Below the pieces are notes generated by a model. The model worked only from the letters and a program-made list of their open reading frames with translations. It searched no databases and was not told the DNA's origin. From JAUWKC01 sp035529895 (lineage in GTDB: Bacteria; Planctomycetota; Phycisphaerae; Sedimentisphaerales; Anaerobacaceae): a DNA stretch of 28,215 bases. The stretch is from positions 1 through 28,215 of the forward strand of contig DATKVV010000090.1 in NCBI GenBank assembly GCA_035529895.1. Reading direction: 5' to 3'. Of this stretch, positions 1-7,931 are shown piece by piece (within the stretch, counting starts at the first letter, position 1; every line of letters begins with the position of its first letter). A program made the position numbers and the translations under genes.

Positions 1-1408
1 GAACGCCCGCATCCATGAGTGCCAATGACCCGCCGCAAACCGACGCCATCGAGCTGGAGCCGTTGGACTCGGTAATGTCCGAAATTACGCGGACGGTATA
101 GGCGAACTCATCCTCCGGGGGCCTAACCGCTTCAAGGGCACGTTCGGCAAGCGCCCCATGGCCGATTTCTCTTCGACCCGGGCCGCGTACCGGCCGCACC
201 TCGCCGACAGAAAAAGGCGGAAAATTGTAATGAAGGGTAAAATTTTGAGTATACTCGTCCAATAGACCGTCTATAATCTGGGCATCCCTGATAGTACCGA
301 GAGTTACAGTGACCAGCGATTGGGTCTCGCCCCGCGTAAACAACGCTGAGCCATGCGTTCTGGGCAAAAAACCGACCTCACACGAGATCGGACGGATATC
401 ATCGTAGCCGCGGCCGTCGGCCCTCTTGCTCTCCAGGAGCAATTTGCGGACAACCTGCCCTTCAACCTTCTCAAGGATGCGCCTCAGCATAGCTTTGTCA
501 CATTTGAGGCCTGTTTTGTCCTGTGAAGCGACCGCAATATCCGTTTGGGCAACGTCTTCAGCAGCACAATATTCCGTATTGACCTGTTCGAACAACTCTT
601 TTACAGCGGCATTACGTTGTTGTTTGTCATGTATTTGCTTGAGCTCATACAGCTTGTCCGCCGTCTTCGAATAAATCTGCGAGTAGAGCTCCTGGTCAAT
701 TTCCACAAGGGGAATTTCCTTCTCGACACCCACTCTTGTACGAAGCTCCTCAATCATTTCGCAGATCTGTCCCACGGTCTTATGCGCGGTGGTCACAGCT
801 TCAGCGATGACTTGCTCCGACAGCTCTGTGGCGCCGACCTCTATCATATTAATGGCTTCCTTCCGCCCCCCAAGAAGCATGTTCAGGTCGCCGGCTTCAA
901 TCTGCTTACGTGTGGGATTGACCACGAATTGACCGTCCACTCTGCCCAATCTGCACGCTCCGGTAGGCCCCATGAACGGAATCCTGCTTATGGTAAGGGC
1001 TGCGCTGGCGCCCACCATAGCAAGAATATCAGGGTCATTTTCACGGTCTGCGCTCAGAACATCGGCCACAATTTGCACTTCCTGAAAATAGCCCTCCGGG
1101 AACAGGGGGCGAATAGGCCTGTCAATCATCCTTGCGGTCAGGATTTCCTTGGTGCTCGGCCTTCCCTCCCGCTTAATAAAGCCGCCCGGGAATTTGCCGG
1201 CGGCACTGTGCTTCTCGCGATACTCAACGCTCAGCGGGAAAAAGTCAATATCCTCGCTTCGCGGAGGCGCTGTAACCGCGGCTACGAGCACAACCGTCTC
1301 GCCGTATTGAACTACGACCGCGCCGTCCGCCTGCTTGCCAATTCTGCCGGTCTCGATGGATAGAATCCTGCCCCCGATTTCCCTTTCTACTCTGTGTACA
1401 TCAAACAT
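1..1408 (-). CDS. pnp: Polyribonucleotide nucleotidyltransferase (PNPase), 3' end cut by window
   Basis: This is the N-terminal 469 residues or so of PNPase, the phosphorolytic 3'-5' exoribonuclease of mRNA decay. Reading from the ATG at 1408, the protein starts MFDVHRVEREIGGRILSIET and continues into the first RNase PH domain, with GKQADGAVVVQYGETVVL, the FFPLSVEYREKHSAAGKFPG stretch and the FIKREGRPS motif. The all-helical linker follows, then the start of the second RNase PH domain (GRGYDDIRPI, FTRGETQ). The usual length is about 700 residues, so the catalytic C-terminal part and the KH and S1 domains lie beyond the window edge. A GAGG ribosome binding site stands 8 nt before the ATG. It lies 87 nt downstream of rpsO, the classic rpsO-pnp arrangement, so it is probably co-transcribed from the rpsO promoter. 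No disabling change was seen in the visible part. Confidence 0.97.
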   Translation of the reverse strand, partial: MFDVHRVEREIGGRILSIETGRIGKQADGAVVVQYGETVVLVAAVTAPPRSEDIDFFPLSVEYREKHSAAGKFPGGFIKREGRPSTKEILTARMIDRPIRPLFPEGYFQEVQIVADVLSADRENDPDILAMVGASAALTISRIPFMGPTGACRLGRVDGQFVVNPTRKQIEAGDLNMLLGGRKEAINMIEVGATELSEQVIAEAVTTAHKTVGQICEMIEELRTRVGVEKEIPLVEIDQELYSQIYSKTADKLYELKQIHDKQQRNAAVKELFEQVNTEYCAAEDVAQTDIAVASQDKTGLKCDKAMLRRILEKVEGQVVRKLLLESKRADGRGYDDIRPISCEVGFLPRTHGSALFTRGETQSLVTVTLGTIRDAQIIDGLLDEYTQNFTLHYNFPPFSVGEVRPVRGPGRREIGHGALAERALEAVRPPEDEFAYTVRVISDITESNGSSSMASVCGGSLALMDAGV

Positions 1409-1495
1409 ATACCTGCCTCATCAAATTGCCGATTGCCGATTGTCAAATGACGCTCGAAAAAATCGAAAGTCAGAAATCGAAAACCGGAAGTGAAT

Positions 1496-1762
1496 TTACT
1501 TTCTTAAGCCGAGCTGGGATATAATTTCTCGATATCGCTTAACGTCTTTTTTGTTTATGTATTTCAGCAGCGCCGATCTGGTCCCGACCATTTTCAGCAA
1601 GCCTCGCCTGGATGAATGGTCTTTGCGATGAATCTTGAGATGTTCGGTAAGTTCGTTAATCTTTTCGGTCAACAGTGCAATTTGCACCTCGGGCGAACCG
1701 GTATCTCCCTCGTGCGTTTCGAAATCGCCGATAATTCTATCTTTTTCCTGCTTCTTTAGCAT
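1496..1762 (-). CDS. rpsO: 30S ribosomal protein S15
   Basis: This 88-residue protein has the normal length and sequence of ribosomal protein S15. S15 is a primary binder of the 16S rRNA central domain and helps form the inter-subunit bridge. Recognisable parts are the helical N-terminus, GDTGSPEVQIALLTEKINEL, the HLKIHRKDHSSRRGLLKMVG core and the closing YREIISQLGLRK. The start ATG at 1762 is preceded by AGGAAAGGA about 12 nt upstream. It is the first gene of an rpsO-pnp unit with its own promoter at 1961-1989 and a leader of about 190 nt. S15 represses its own translation through its leader in several bacteria, so the same may apply here. Confidence 0.98.
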   Translation of the reverse strand: MLKKQEKDRIIGDFETHEGDTGSPEVQIALLTEKINELTEHLKIHRKDHSSRRGLLKMVGTRSALLKYINKKDVKRYREIISQLGLRK

Positions 1763-1954
1763 TTTCTGAACTAATCCTTTCCTGAATATTTACGGCCAAT
1801 CCGCTGCTGGTTAGCCCTGACGGTCAAAAGCCATACAGCTTCTTTCGGCCTTTCAGCACTCGATGGCCTGCCGATTTCCCCCATTCGCCAACTCGTGCGA
1901 CAAAGGTCGCAACAGCCGGTCCGGGTTCTATTAGCACTCGCAGAACACTGCAAA
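1763..1954 (-). promoter_or_regulatory. rpsO 5' leader, possible S15 autoregulatory RNA
   Basis: The stretch between the predicted transcription start (about 1954) and the rpsO ATG is long for one ribosomal protein gene and contains local inverted repeats. The best is a 6-bp stem at 1896-1911 (arms TGCGAC and GTCGCA, 4-nt loop). The 8-mer CGAGTGCT occurs twice on the transcribed strand (1856-1863 and 1932-1939). A GGCC/GGCC pairing (1847-1850 with 1864-1867) could close another helix. S15 leaders differ between phyla and I cannot match this one to a known class. A 62-codon open frame within the leader (1771-1959) has no similarity I recognise and was not called. Confidence 0.4.
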
Positions 1955-1960
1955 ACCAAG

Positions 1961-1989
1961 ATTATACTTGACCGTTTTTACAACTGCAA
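1961..1989 (-). promoter_or_regulatory. sigma70-type promoter for rpsO-pnp
   Basis: On the minus strand there is TTGCAG at 1984-1989, a 17-nt spacer, and a perfect TATAAT at 1961-1966. The start site should fall near 1954, leaving a leader of about 190 nt before rpsO. It separates the rpsO-pnp unit from the upstream secretion gene train. Confidence 0.75.
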
Positions 1990-2079
1990 GTCTTTTTGTG
2001 GCAAAGAAATGATAAAAAAAGCGAAAATGTCGCATGCAGCAATACAAGAGCCGAAAGCAGTCGTACCCATATAAAATGA

Positions 2080-2101
2080 CCGTTATTTTGGCGCAAAACG
2101 G
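2080..2101 (-). terminator. Weak candidate terminator after gspF
   Basis: Eighty nt past the gspF stop the minus strand has CCGTTTTG, a CGC loop and CAAAATAACGG, a bulged stem followed by the T-rich TCATTTTATAT. It is imperfect and G+C-poor, so it is only a candidate for the end of the secretion transcript. Apart from this and the rpsO promoter, nothing was found between 1990 and 2180. Confidence 0.25.
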
Positions 2102-2180
2102 CTGCGAGTATTGTCAATCCAAGCAACAGTGGCGCCCTTCTTCGCGGGGAGCAAGCGGTCCCTGACAGGCAGGATGGGGC

Positions 2181-3470
2181 TCAACGCCCAATTACGGTTG
2201 ATATCCTGAATACCGGAAGCAGCAGTGCGATAGCGATGGTTCCAATAATAGCACCCATAATCGTTATCATCAGCGGCTCTATGGCGGTCATAGCGCTTCG
2301 GATTGAGGCCTCGAGCTTTTTCTCGTAAAAGACCGATATCTTATCGCTGACTTCACCGAGTTTGCCGCTTCTTTCACCCGCTCGAAGCATCTGGATGACG
2401 CCCGGCGCAATTAATTCGCCGCCGGGCGAAAGCAGTATCGACTCGGACAACTGGTAGCCGTCGCGAATCTTCTCATCGGTCCCGATCCAAAGGCGCTGGA
2501 AATAGTAATTTTCGCACGAGCCCTGAATCACCTCTATAGCGTCAAGCAGATTTACGCCCGTATTGACCATCGTGGACATAATCCGCATACTGCGTGTCAC
2601 CACCATATCAATGAACATTGTGCTCAGGACAGGCGTGTGGATTTTCATGAAGTCTATCACCCGTCTGCCGCTCAGCGTCCCGGCCCAGTAGTATAATGCC
2701 ATTGAGCCCAGCATCAGAGCCGTCAAGACAGTCGTCATCAACTGGAAATCACCCAACATCCTGCTGAAGCTTACGAGCATTTGGGTAATCTTCGGCAGCG
2801 CGACTCCTCTGGCCTCATAGATTCTCATAAACCTCGGCAAAACAAAGAACATAAGCGTCCCGGTCGCGGCCACGGCCATTAACGCCATTATAAACGGGTA
2901 GGTAAGCGCACCCTTAATACGTCTTTTGGTCTCAGATTCAAAGTTCAAATAACCGCTGAGCACTCTGAGCATTTCGACCGTTCGACCCGATGCTTCCGAC
3001 GCCCTGACCATGCTGATAAACATCGAATCGAAAACCCTGGGGTAGTATGCCAGCGCCCTTGAGAAGTATTCACCGCCCTTTACGGTGTCAGCCACATCCA
3101 TTATTATGAACTTGAATGCGCCGTATTCAGCCTGTTCTGCAATCGCATCAAGGGCGTCGCTGAGGGCCACCCCGCTATCGAGCATGACCGAGAGCTGCGT
3201 TGTAAACAGAATCAGGTCTGTTTGTTTGACTTTTGCATTGCGCAGGTTCCATATCGCGGCCTGCGGATATGCCGCCAAAAGCTCTTTTTGCTTTTGCACG
3301 CCCAACCCAGCGCCGTTTTTATCGCCGTTTTTCCTATCCTGCGCATTTCGGTCTGACTTTCGCGGAGGCGTTCTTCCTCCTTTCAGACGGGGACTGGGAG
3401 GGCCCGACTTTTCGCCCTGATTGTCCTGGCTGTTCACCGAAACAGCAGTATTTGTGGGCAAAGTGCTCAT
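2181..3470 (-). CDS. gspF: Type II secretion / type IV pilus inner-membrane platform protein GspF (PilC family)
   Basis: GspF/PilC is the polytopic inner-membrane protein on which the GspE ATPase acts to add pseudopilin subunits. The 429 residues show the duplicated T2SSF fold. The first copy runs from about residue 86 (TDLILFTTQLSVMLDSGVAL) to 210 and the second from about 287 (DMVVTRSMRIMSTMVNTGVN) to 422. Hydrophobic segments lie near 192-212, 244-264 and 399-421, the last close to the C-terminus as usual. About 70 residues at the N-terminus are hydrophilic, rich in Pro, Lys, Asn and Asp, and probably disordered, longer than in typical members. The gene is last in the train, 80 nt after gspE, with two G+C-rich hairpins between them. 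The start at 3470 has only a weak upstream GGGA, so a later start after the disordered stretch is possible. Confidence 0.93.
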   Translation of the reverse strand: MSTLPTNTAVSVNSQDNQGEKSGPPSPRLKGGRTPPRKSDRNAQDRKNGDKNGAGLGVQKQKELLAAYPQAAIWNLRNAKVKQTDLILFTTQLSVMLDSGVALSDALDAIAEQAEYGAFKFIIMDVADTVKGGEYFSRALAYYPRVFDSMFISMVRASEASGRTVEMLRVLSGYLNFESETKRRIKGALTYPFIMALMAVAATGTLMFFVLPRFMRIYEARGVALPKITQMLVSFSRMLGDFQLMTTVLTALMLGSMALYYWAGTLSGRRVIDFMKIHTPVLSTMFIDMVVTRSMRIMSTMVNTGVNLLDAIEVIQGSCENYYFQRLWIGTDEKIRDGYQLSESILLSPGGELIAPGVIQMLRAGERSGKLGEVSDKISVFYEKKLEASIRSAMTAIEPLMITIMGAIIGTIAIALLLPVFRISTVIGR

Positions 3471-3493
3471 ATATTAATTCTCATATCCCTGCG

Positions 3494-3542
3494 TTCCCCT
3501 GCCGGGGGAATCCACTGTCCGGCCCCCTGCAAGAGAGGGGGC
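3494..3542 (-). repeat. Two G+C-rich hairpins between gspE and gspF
   Basis: Two perfect inverted repeats sit in the 80-nt gap between gspE and gspF. One is at 3494-3510 (arms TTCCCC and GGGGAA, 5-nt loop). The other is at 3522-3542 (arms GCCCCC and GGGGGC, 9-nt loop). Neither is followed by a T run on the minus strand, so they are more likely RNA processing or stability elements than terminators. Confidence 0.5.
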
Positions 3543-3550
3543 AATTGGCC

Positions 3551-5284
3551 TCAGCGACCTTCTTCGCTTTCCGTAATTTGGGCCGTCCTTAACACTTCCT
3601 CGATAGGAACAATCCCCGCCTTTATTTTCTCTATGCCATCCAATTGCAGAGGAACCATATCCTTTTGCAGCGCCTTGCTTCTGAGCTTCTTGAGGCTCGT
3701 GCGGTCGTTTATCATCTCGATGATTTCATCGTCCGGGACGAACAACTCGTGTATGGCAATGCGGCCGGCATAGCCGGTGTTACGGCATTTTTTGCAGCCT
3801 ACGCCCCGGTAAAATTTCCCAACTTCAACGCCTAAATTCTCGATCGCCTTTCTTATACTGGCGGGCGGCTCATGTTCGCTCTTGCAGTTGGGGCATATCT
3901 TACGCACCAATCGCTGCGCCAAAACCGCAATCAGGGAAGCACTGACAAGATAAGGCGCAACGTCAAGGTCCAGCAACCGGGTGACGGCGCCCGGCGCATC
4001 GTTGGTATGCAAAGTCGAGAGAACCAAATGACCGGTAAGCGCCGCCTGTACCGCTATATTCGCCGTCGCCTTGTCGCGAATCTCACCCACCATTATTATG
4101 TCGGGGTCCTGTCTGAGCAGGCTCCTTAGGGCCGTGGAGAACTGAAAGCCCACGGTCTCGTTAACCTGGAACTGGTTGATACCGGGTATGTTACACTCGA
4201 CAGGGTCTTCAACCGTGCAGATATTGACCTCGTCGGTGTTCAATTCAGCCAGCGCCGCGTAAAGCGTCGTATTCTTGCCTGAACCGGTCGGGCCCGTCAC
4301 CAGAACTATGCCGTTGGGAGAATGTATTACCTCCCTGAACCGCCGCAGGCTCTCATAGGTAAACCCGAGCGACTCAAGATTGAAAAGTATCCTCTGGGGG
4401 TCGATAATCCTGATAACAACCTTCTCGCCGAAATTGCCGGGCATAACCGAAACGCGCAAATCAATCGGCCTGCCTTCCATCAAGACATGAATACCCCCGT
4501 CCTGGGGCAGACGCCTTTGGGCAATATCCAGTTCGGCCATAATCTTGATGCGGGAAACGATGGCCGAATGCATCTGATAAGGCGGACGTATCCTCTCGTA
4601 CAGCTTGCCGTCGACCCTGTATCGCACGCGGAGTTTCTTGTCATCGGGCTCGACATGAATATCGCTGGCATTTTCCCGCACAGCGTTATAAAGCAGATAA
4701 TTGACCAGTTTAACCACCGGCGACTGGCCCGCCACCTCCTCAAGATTGCTTATATCCTCGGTAATGTTTTCTATAAGGGTGAAATCTTCAAGCCCCTCAT
4801 CGTCGATAATATCGTCAATGACGAAAACGTTGGCCGCCGGCAAATATGTCTGCAGCGTGCCCTTAATATCCTTGGTCGTCGCACATACCACCTGCACCTT
4901 GCAGCCGCTTATGCGCTCTATCTCATCTATCAGAAATACGTTCGTCGGCTCGCTAACCGCCACCGTCAGCACGTCCTGAACCTTGAACAGCGGCAGAATG
5001 ATATGTTCCTCTATGAATTCCCTCGGCAAAATTTCAAGCACCTTTGCATCGCATACCTTGGGGCTGATTTGCGCATACGGCACACCGTACGCCTCGGCCA
5101 GCGCGGACGCTATCTGGTTCTCCGTGCAATAATTCATCTCCACCAGAAGCTCGCCAAGCAGCTTGCGATGCCCCTTTTCCGACTGTTCGGTCAGGGCCCT
5201 TTCAATCTGCTCGGCCGTCACTATACCGCGCGCCAGCAGCAATTGCCCGAGCTGAGCTTTGTTTTCCACCGCCAATTTACCCAT
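3551..5284 (-). CDS. gspE: Type II secretion / type IV pilus assembly ATPase GspE (PilB family), Walker A variant
   Basis: GspE is the hexameric cytoplasmic ATPase that powers pseudopilus assembly. The 577 residues begin with an MshEN-like region (about 10-75: LGQLLLARGIVTAEQIERAL, then LLGELLVEMNYCTENQIASAL), followed by the T2SSE ATPase domain (about 185-575). Visible motifs are Walker A GPTGSGKNTTLY (331-342), the Asp box (about 382-398), Walker B DIIMVGEIRD (395-404), the His box TGHLVLSTLHTND (417-429) and two CxxC pairs (C464/C467, C497/C500) for structural zinc. The residue after the Walker A lysine is Asn338 (codon AAT) where the family has Thr or Ser. The rest of the protein is full length and conserved. 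The ATG at 5284 has GAGG upstream. It follows the STAS gene by 55 nt and precedes gspF. MshEN domains bind cyclic di-GMP in MshE and related ATPases; binding here is inference. Confidence 0.95.
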   Translation of the reverse strand: MGKLAVENKAQLGQLLLARGIVTAEQIERALTEQSEKGHRKLLGELLVEMNYCTENQIASALAEAYGVPYAQISPKVCDAKVLEILPREFIEEHIILPLFKVQDVLTVAVSEPTNVFLIDEIERISGCKVQVVCATTKDIKGTLQTYLPAANVFVIDDIIDDEGLEDFTLIENITEDISNLEEVAGQSPVVKLVNYLLYNAVRENASDIHVEPDDKKLRVRYRVDGKLYERIRPPYQMHSAIVSRIKIMAELDIAQRRLPQDGGIHVLMEGRPIDLRVSVMPGNFGEKVVIRIIDPQRILFNLESLGFTYESLRRFREVIHSPNGIVLVTGPTGSGKNTTLYAALAELNTDEVNICTVEDPVECNIPGINQFQVNETVGFQFSTALRSLLRQDPDIIMVGEIRDKATANIAVQAALTGHLVLSTLHTNDAPGAVTRLLDLDVAPYLVSASLIAVLAQRLVRKICPNCKSEHEPPASIRKAIENLGVEVGKFYRGVGCKKCRNTGYAGRIAIHELFVPDDEIIEMINDRTSLKKLRSKALQKDMVPLQLDGIEKIKAGIVPIEEVLRTAQITESEEGR

Positions 5285-5339
5285 ACTCTTGCCTCAAGAC
5301 CAACGCTTCATCCGTCCGGACAAAGCAAGGCATGCCCCC

Positions 5340-5675
5340 CTACACAAAGCTTTTTACCGCCTCCGCAAGTTCAACGTAGCGCTCGAACTCGTTCTCAAGC
5401 CGGGTCATTTCCAGAATCTTGGCGCAGTTCTCGTCAAGACCCGCTAATCTGAGCCCGCACTTGTTCTGGTTGCAGTAATCCCTTAACCACAACAGCTCCT
5501 CCAATCCTTTACTATCAATAAATCCCACGGCGCTCATATCAAGTACAATACGCAGCTTGGAGCCCGCGATTATATCGGTGACCGTATTTCGAAGAAGCTC
5601 GCCCAAGTCGCTGTCCAGCTCGCCCTGCAGTGCAACAACCGTTACATCGTTATAGTCCTGGCTTCTAATTCTCAT
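5340..5675 (-). CDS. STAS-domain protein (anti-sigma factor antagonist-like)
   Basis: This 111-residue single-domain protein has the STAS fold signature. There is an N-terminal strand pair (YNDVTVVALQGELDSD), then the strand-turn-helix IVLDMSAVGFIDSKGLEELL around residues 43-62, with the serine in the IDSKG position that is phosphorylated in SpoIIAA-type antagonists. STAS proteins of this type act by partner switching with a serine kinase of the anti-sigma type. No RsbW-like kinase is visible here, so the partner is elsewhere or the protein works differently. Its start codon overlaps the stop of the HD-GYP gene by 4 nt (ATGA at 5672-5675), which points to translational coupling and a shared pathway. 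It lies just before gspE. Confidence 0.88.
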   Translation of the reverse strand: MRIRSQDYNDVTVVALQGELDSDLGELLRNTVTDIIAGSKLRIVLDMSAVGFIDSKGLEELLWLRDYCNQNKCGLRLAGLDENCAKILEMTRLENEFERYVELAEAVKSFV

Positions 5676-7435
5676 CTGATTAGCGTCCCCACGGCAATAG
5701 TGCCGTATTCGGAAAAATCCCCCTTGCCGTACGCGCCGACAAAATCCGAACCATCCTGCATAATCTCCCAGAGCTGATAGACGTCGCTGTTAATGAATAC
5801 TCTGCCTATCTTTTCATCAAACTGTGTCCCCAGCCTTTTCTCTATTTCCGCCAGCGCCTGGTCGACGGTCAGCGCATCTCTGTAAATTCGTTTCGATGTC
5901 ATCGCATCGAAACCGTCGGCCAGCCCGACAATTTTGCCGATAAGCGGTATCTGCTCCCGGGCCAGGCCGGTGGGGTAACCCCTGCCGTCGACCCGCTCGT
6001 GGTGACACAACACGCCCGAGACGATATCACGCATCTGCTTTATTTCACCTAAAATACCGGCCCCAATCGACGGATGAGACCTTATATGTTCAAGCTCCTG
6101 CTTTGTCAATTTGCCCTTCTTGCGTAAAATCGCCTCATCTATCCCCATTTTTCCTATGTCATGCAGCAGCCCGGCCAGATAAATCTTGTGTATCTGCTCT
6201 TCTTCCACCGGCTCTTGCTCGGCGAGCCTCTCCGCAATCCACCTTGAGATAATCGCAACCCTCTCCGAGTGACCCCGCGTGTACTGGTCCTTTGCGTCGA
6301 TACTATTGGTCAGGGCTTTTAGCGAGCCTACAAATAATTCTTTCAGGTCCTTGAAAAGCCTGCCGTTCTCAACAAACACCGCACATCCGTTGGCCACCGA
6401 GTTGAACAGCTTCACGTCGGTGCTGTCGAAATCCGGCTTATCAACTCTGTTTATCGCAACCATCAGCCCTATGACAGAGCTGTTGTTGTGAGTTCTTTCT
6501 GCCAAATGAGGGCCTGTCCTGTCCTTGCCGTACAAAGCAACTGCAATAATGTTCTTCACGCTGGCCGGCCAATCGTACTTGAACGGAGAATCAACTTCGC
6601 TGTCCAGCAACGCTTCCTTGCCGTTGTCCAGCTCCTCCAACAGCCGACTCCGCATAATCGCCCCCGCCTGCGGATCTATATCTATCAGCCCCGAGCCCGC
6701 AGCCAGAACCAACCGCTTTTCATCATCCATCGCTCTCTCGAGCAATATCGCGATACCCTCAACGCTGACAATATCTGTAAGGCTGTCACAAGCCATCTGC
6801 AGATAATTGGCGTCGGACTCGGTAACCCTCATGTTTGTGCTGAGCTTGTGAAGCAGCACCAGCTCTTCGTAGGTCTGCGACAATTCGGTGCCTACCATTT
6901 CAATCTGCGCCTCGACCTGGCGCCGGGCACAAAAATCATCTGCAAAAAGCGCAAGCATCTCACTCAGGTATTCACTTGGCGCCCGAATCGACTCCTCCAA
7001 TAAATCCTCGGCCCGTTCGTCACGCGTATTCTGCCCGCGGCGGAATTCTCTCTGCTCGCCATTGGCCTGCTCACCCAAGTCGAGCAAAGCCGCCCCCACG
7101 GCTTCCGCCTCAGCTCTTAGAACCGCGGCCAATACCTGCCTTGCTGCGCCGAAGCGGTAAACATCCGCCTGCGGCCCTTTATGACTTGCCCGGCCGCTTC
7201 GCTCCAAAGCGGTCCGCCCATACTCTATCAACTGCGCGCGGTTGCTCTTGAATCTGCCGTTGTCGCATGACAGAACAAGCTCGCCGTTCGCATCGCAAAC
7301 GGCAAAATTGACGCCGAACCTGCCCACTCGCCCCGCAAACTTTTCCAGTTCACGCAGATGGCACGGTTCCAGGCGCCTTTTCTTGTGTTCAGTTTCCTTC
7401 GATGAACTTAAGCTTCTCGTCGGCGCATCCAACAT
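5672..7435 (-). CDS. HD-GYP cyclic di-GMP phosphodiesterase with GAF-like sensor region
   Basis: This 587-residue protein probably degrades cyclic di-GMP. The C-terminal HD-GYP domain (about 372-545) keeps its metal and signature residues: YTRGHSERV (385-393), HDIGK (425-429), HHERVDGRGYP (478-488) with the GYP triplet intact, then ADGFDAMTSKRIYR (506-519). The region from about 205 to 360 looks like a GAF domain, and residues 30-125 form another possible sensory segment (VNFAVCDANGELVLSCDNG). A short helical linker (175-200) joins them. No transmembrane segment is evident, so it should be cytoplasmic. It follows the response regulator gene by 28 nt and overlaps the STAS gene by 4 nt. The input ligand is unknown. 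All residues needed for catalysis seem present, so an active enzyme is expected. Confidence 0.93.
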   Translation of the reverse strand: MLDAPTRSLSSSKETEHKKRRLEPCHLRELEKFAGRVGRFGVNFAVCDANGELVLSCDNGRFKSNRAQLIEYGRTALERSGRASHKGPQADVYRFGAARQVLAAVLRAEAEAVGAALLDLGEQANGEQREFRRGQNTRDERAEDLLEESIRAPSEYLSEMLALFADDFCARRQVEAQIEMVGTELSQTYEELVLLHKLSTNMRVTESDANYLQMACDSLTDIVSVEGIAILLERAMDDEKRLVLAAGSGLIDIDPQAGAIMRSRLLEELDNGKEALLDSEVDSPFKYDWPASVKNIIAVALYGKDRTGPHLAERTHNNSSVIGLMVAINRVDKPDFDSTDVKLFNSVANGCAVFVENGRLFKDLKELFVGSLKALTNSIDAKDQYTRGHSERVAIISRWIAERLAEQEPVEEEQIHKIYLAGLLHDIGKMGIDEAILRKKGKLTKQELEHIRSHPSIGAGILGEIKQMRDIVSGVLCHHERVDGRGYPTGLAREQIPLIGKIVGLADGFDAMTSKRIYRDALTVDQALAEIEKRLGTQFDEKIGRVFINSDVYQLWEIMQDGSDFVGAYGKGDFSEYGTIAVGTLIR

Positions 7436-7463
7436 AATTTTTTTATTCCCAGAAACTCTTCTG

Positions 7464-7856
7464 TCAACTACTTTGAATCACCGCCCTCTGATACAGAACA
7501 TCTTCGATGCTTCTTAACAATTCCTTGGGACTGAACGGCTTGCTCAGGCATTCTGAGATCCGTAAATCCTCTTTTTGCTCGTCCTCAATCGCAAAGCCTC
7601 TGGCCGTCAGCAGGATTACCGGTATGTCTTTCGTGGCCCCGTTCTTGCGAATTTTCTCCACAAGTTCGAGCCCGTCCATAACGGGCATCTGAAAATCCGT
7701 AACGATAATGTCCGGCGTCTCGCTACACGCCAGCTCATAGGCTTCGGCGCCGTTTGCAGCGCTTACGACCTCATAATCGTTGTTGCGCAGTTTGATCGCA
7801 ACTACGTGAACAATATGTATCTCATCATCCACCACCAAAACTTTTTTTCCTGGCAT
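7464..7856 (-). CDS. Single-domain response regulator (CheY-like receiver)
   Basis: The 130 residues form one receiver domain with no output domain. The acidic pair D10/D11, the phospho-acceptor D54 (IVTDFQMPVMDG), T84 (ILLTARG) and K106 (LSKPFSP) are all in place. Start ATG at 7856 follows a strong AGGAGG. The gene lies 75 nt after the sensor kinase, which is probably its phosphodonor, and 28 nt before the HD-GYP gene, which may be the target it influences by protein contact. An alternative view is a CheY-like protein acting directly on the secretion motor; the sequence cannot decide. Confidence 0.95.
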   Translation of the reverse strand: MPGKKVLVVDDEIHIVHVVAIKLRNNDYEVVSAANGAEAYELACSETPDIIVTDFQMPVMDGLELVEKIRKNGATKDIPVILLTARGFAIEDEQKEDLRISECLSKPFSPKELLRSIEDVLYQRAVIQSS

Positions 7857-7931
7857 TGTCCTGCCTCCTCAAAGTAACAGGTTAAAACCTTGCAGCGCCC
7901 CCCGGGCACTTATCACGAAATCAGGCTCTTC

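Noticed and set aside
545..1363. 272-codon plus-strand frame opposite pnp
   Set aside because: The minus strand encodes an unmistakable PNPase; the plus-strand product has no family features.
1771..1959. 62-codon frame in the rpsO leader
   Set aside because: It starts close to the predicted transcription start, has no clear ribosome site and no similarity I know; more likely part of the RNA leader.
3487..3499. 13-mer CCCTGCGTTCCCC also found at 23855-23867
   Set aside because: Several 13-mers are expected to recur by chance in 28 kb on both strands; flanking bases do not match.
4322..5452. 376-codon plus-strand frame opposite gspE
   Set aside because: Shadow of the conserved ATPase gene with no recognisable domain. 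The same reasoning removes the 521-codon frame at 21934-23499 opposite argH.
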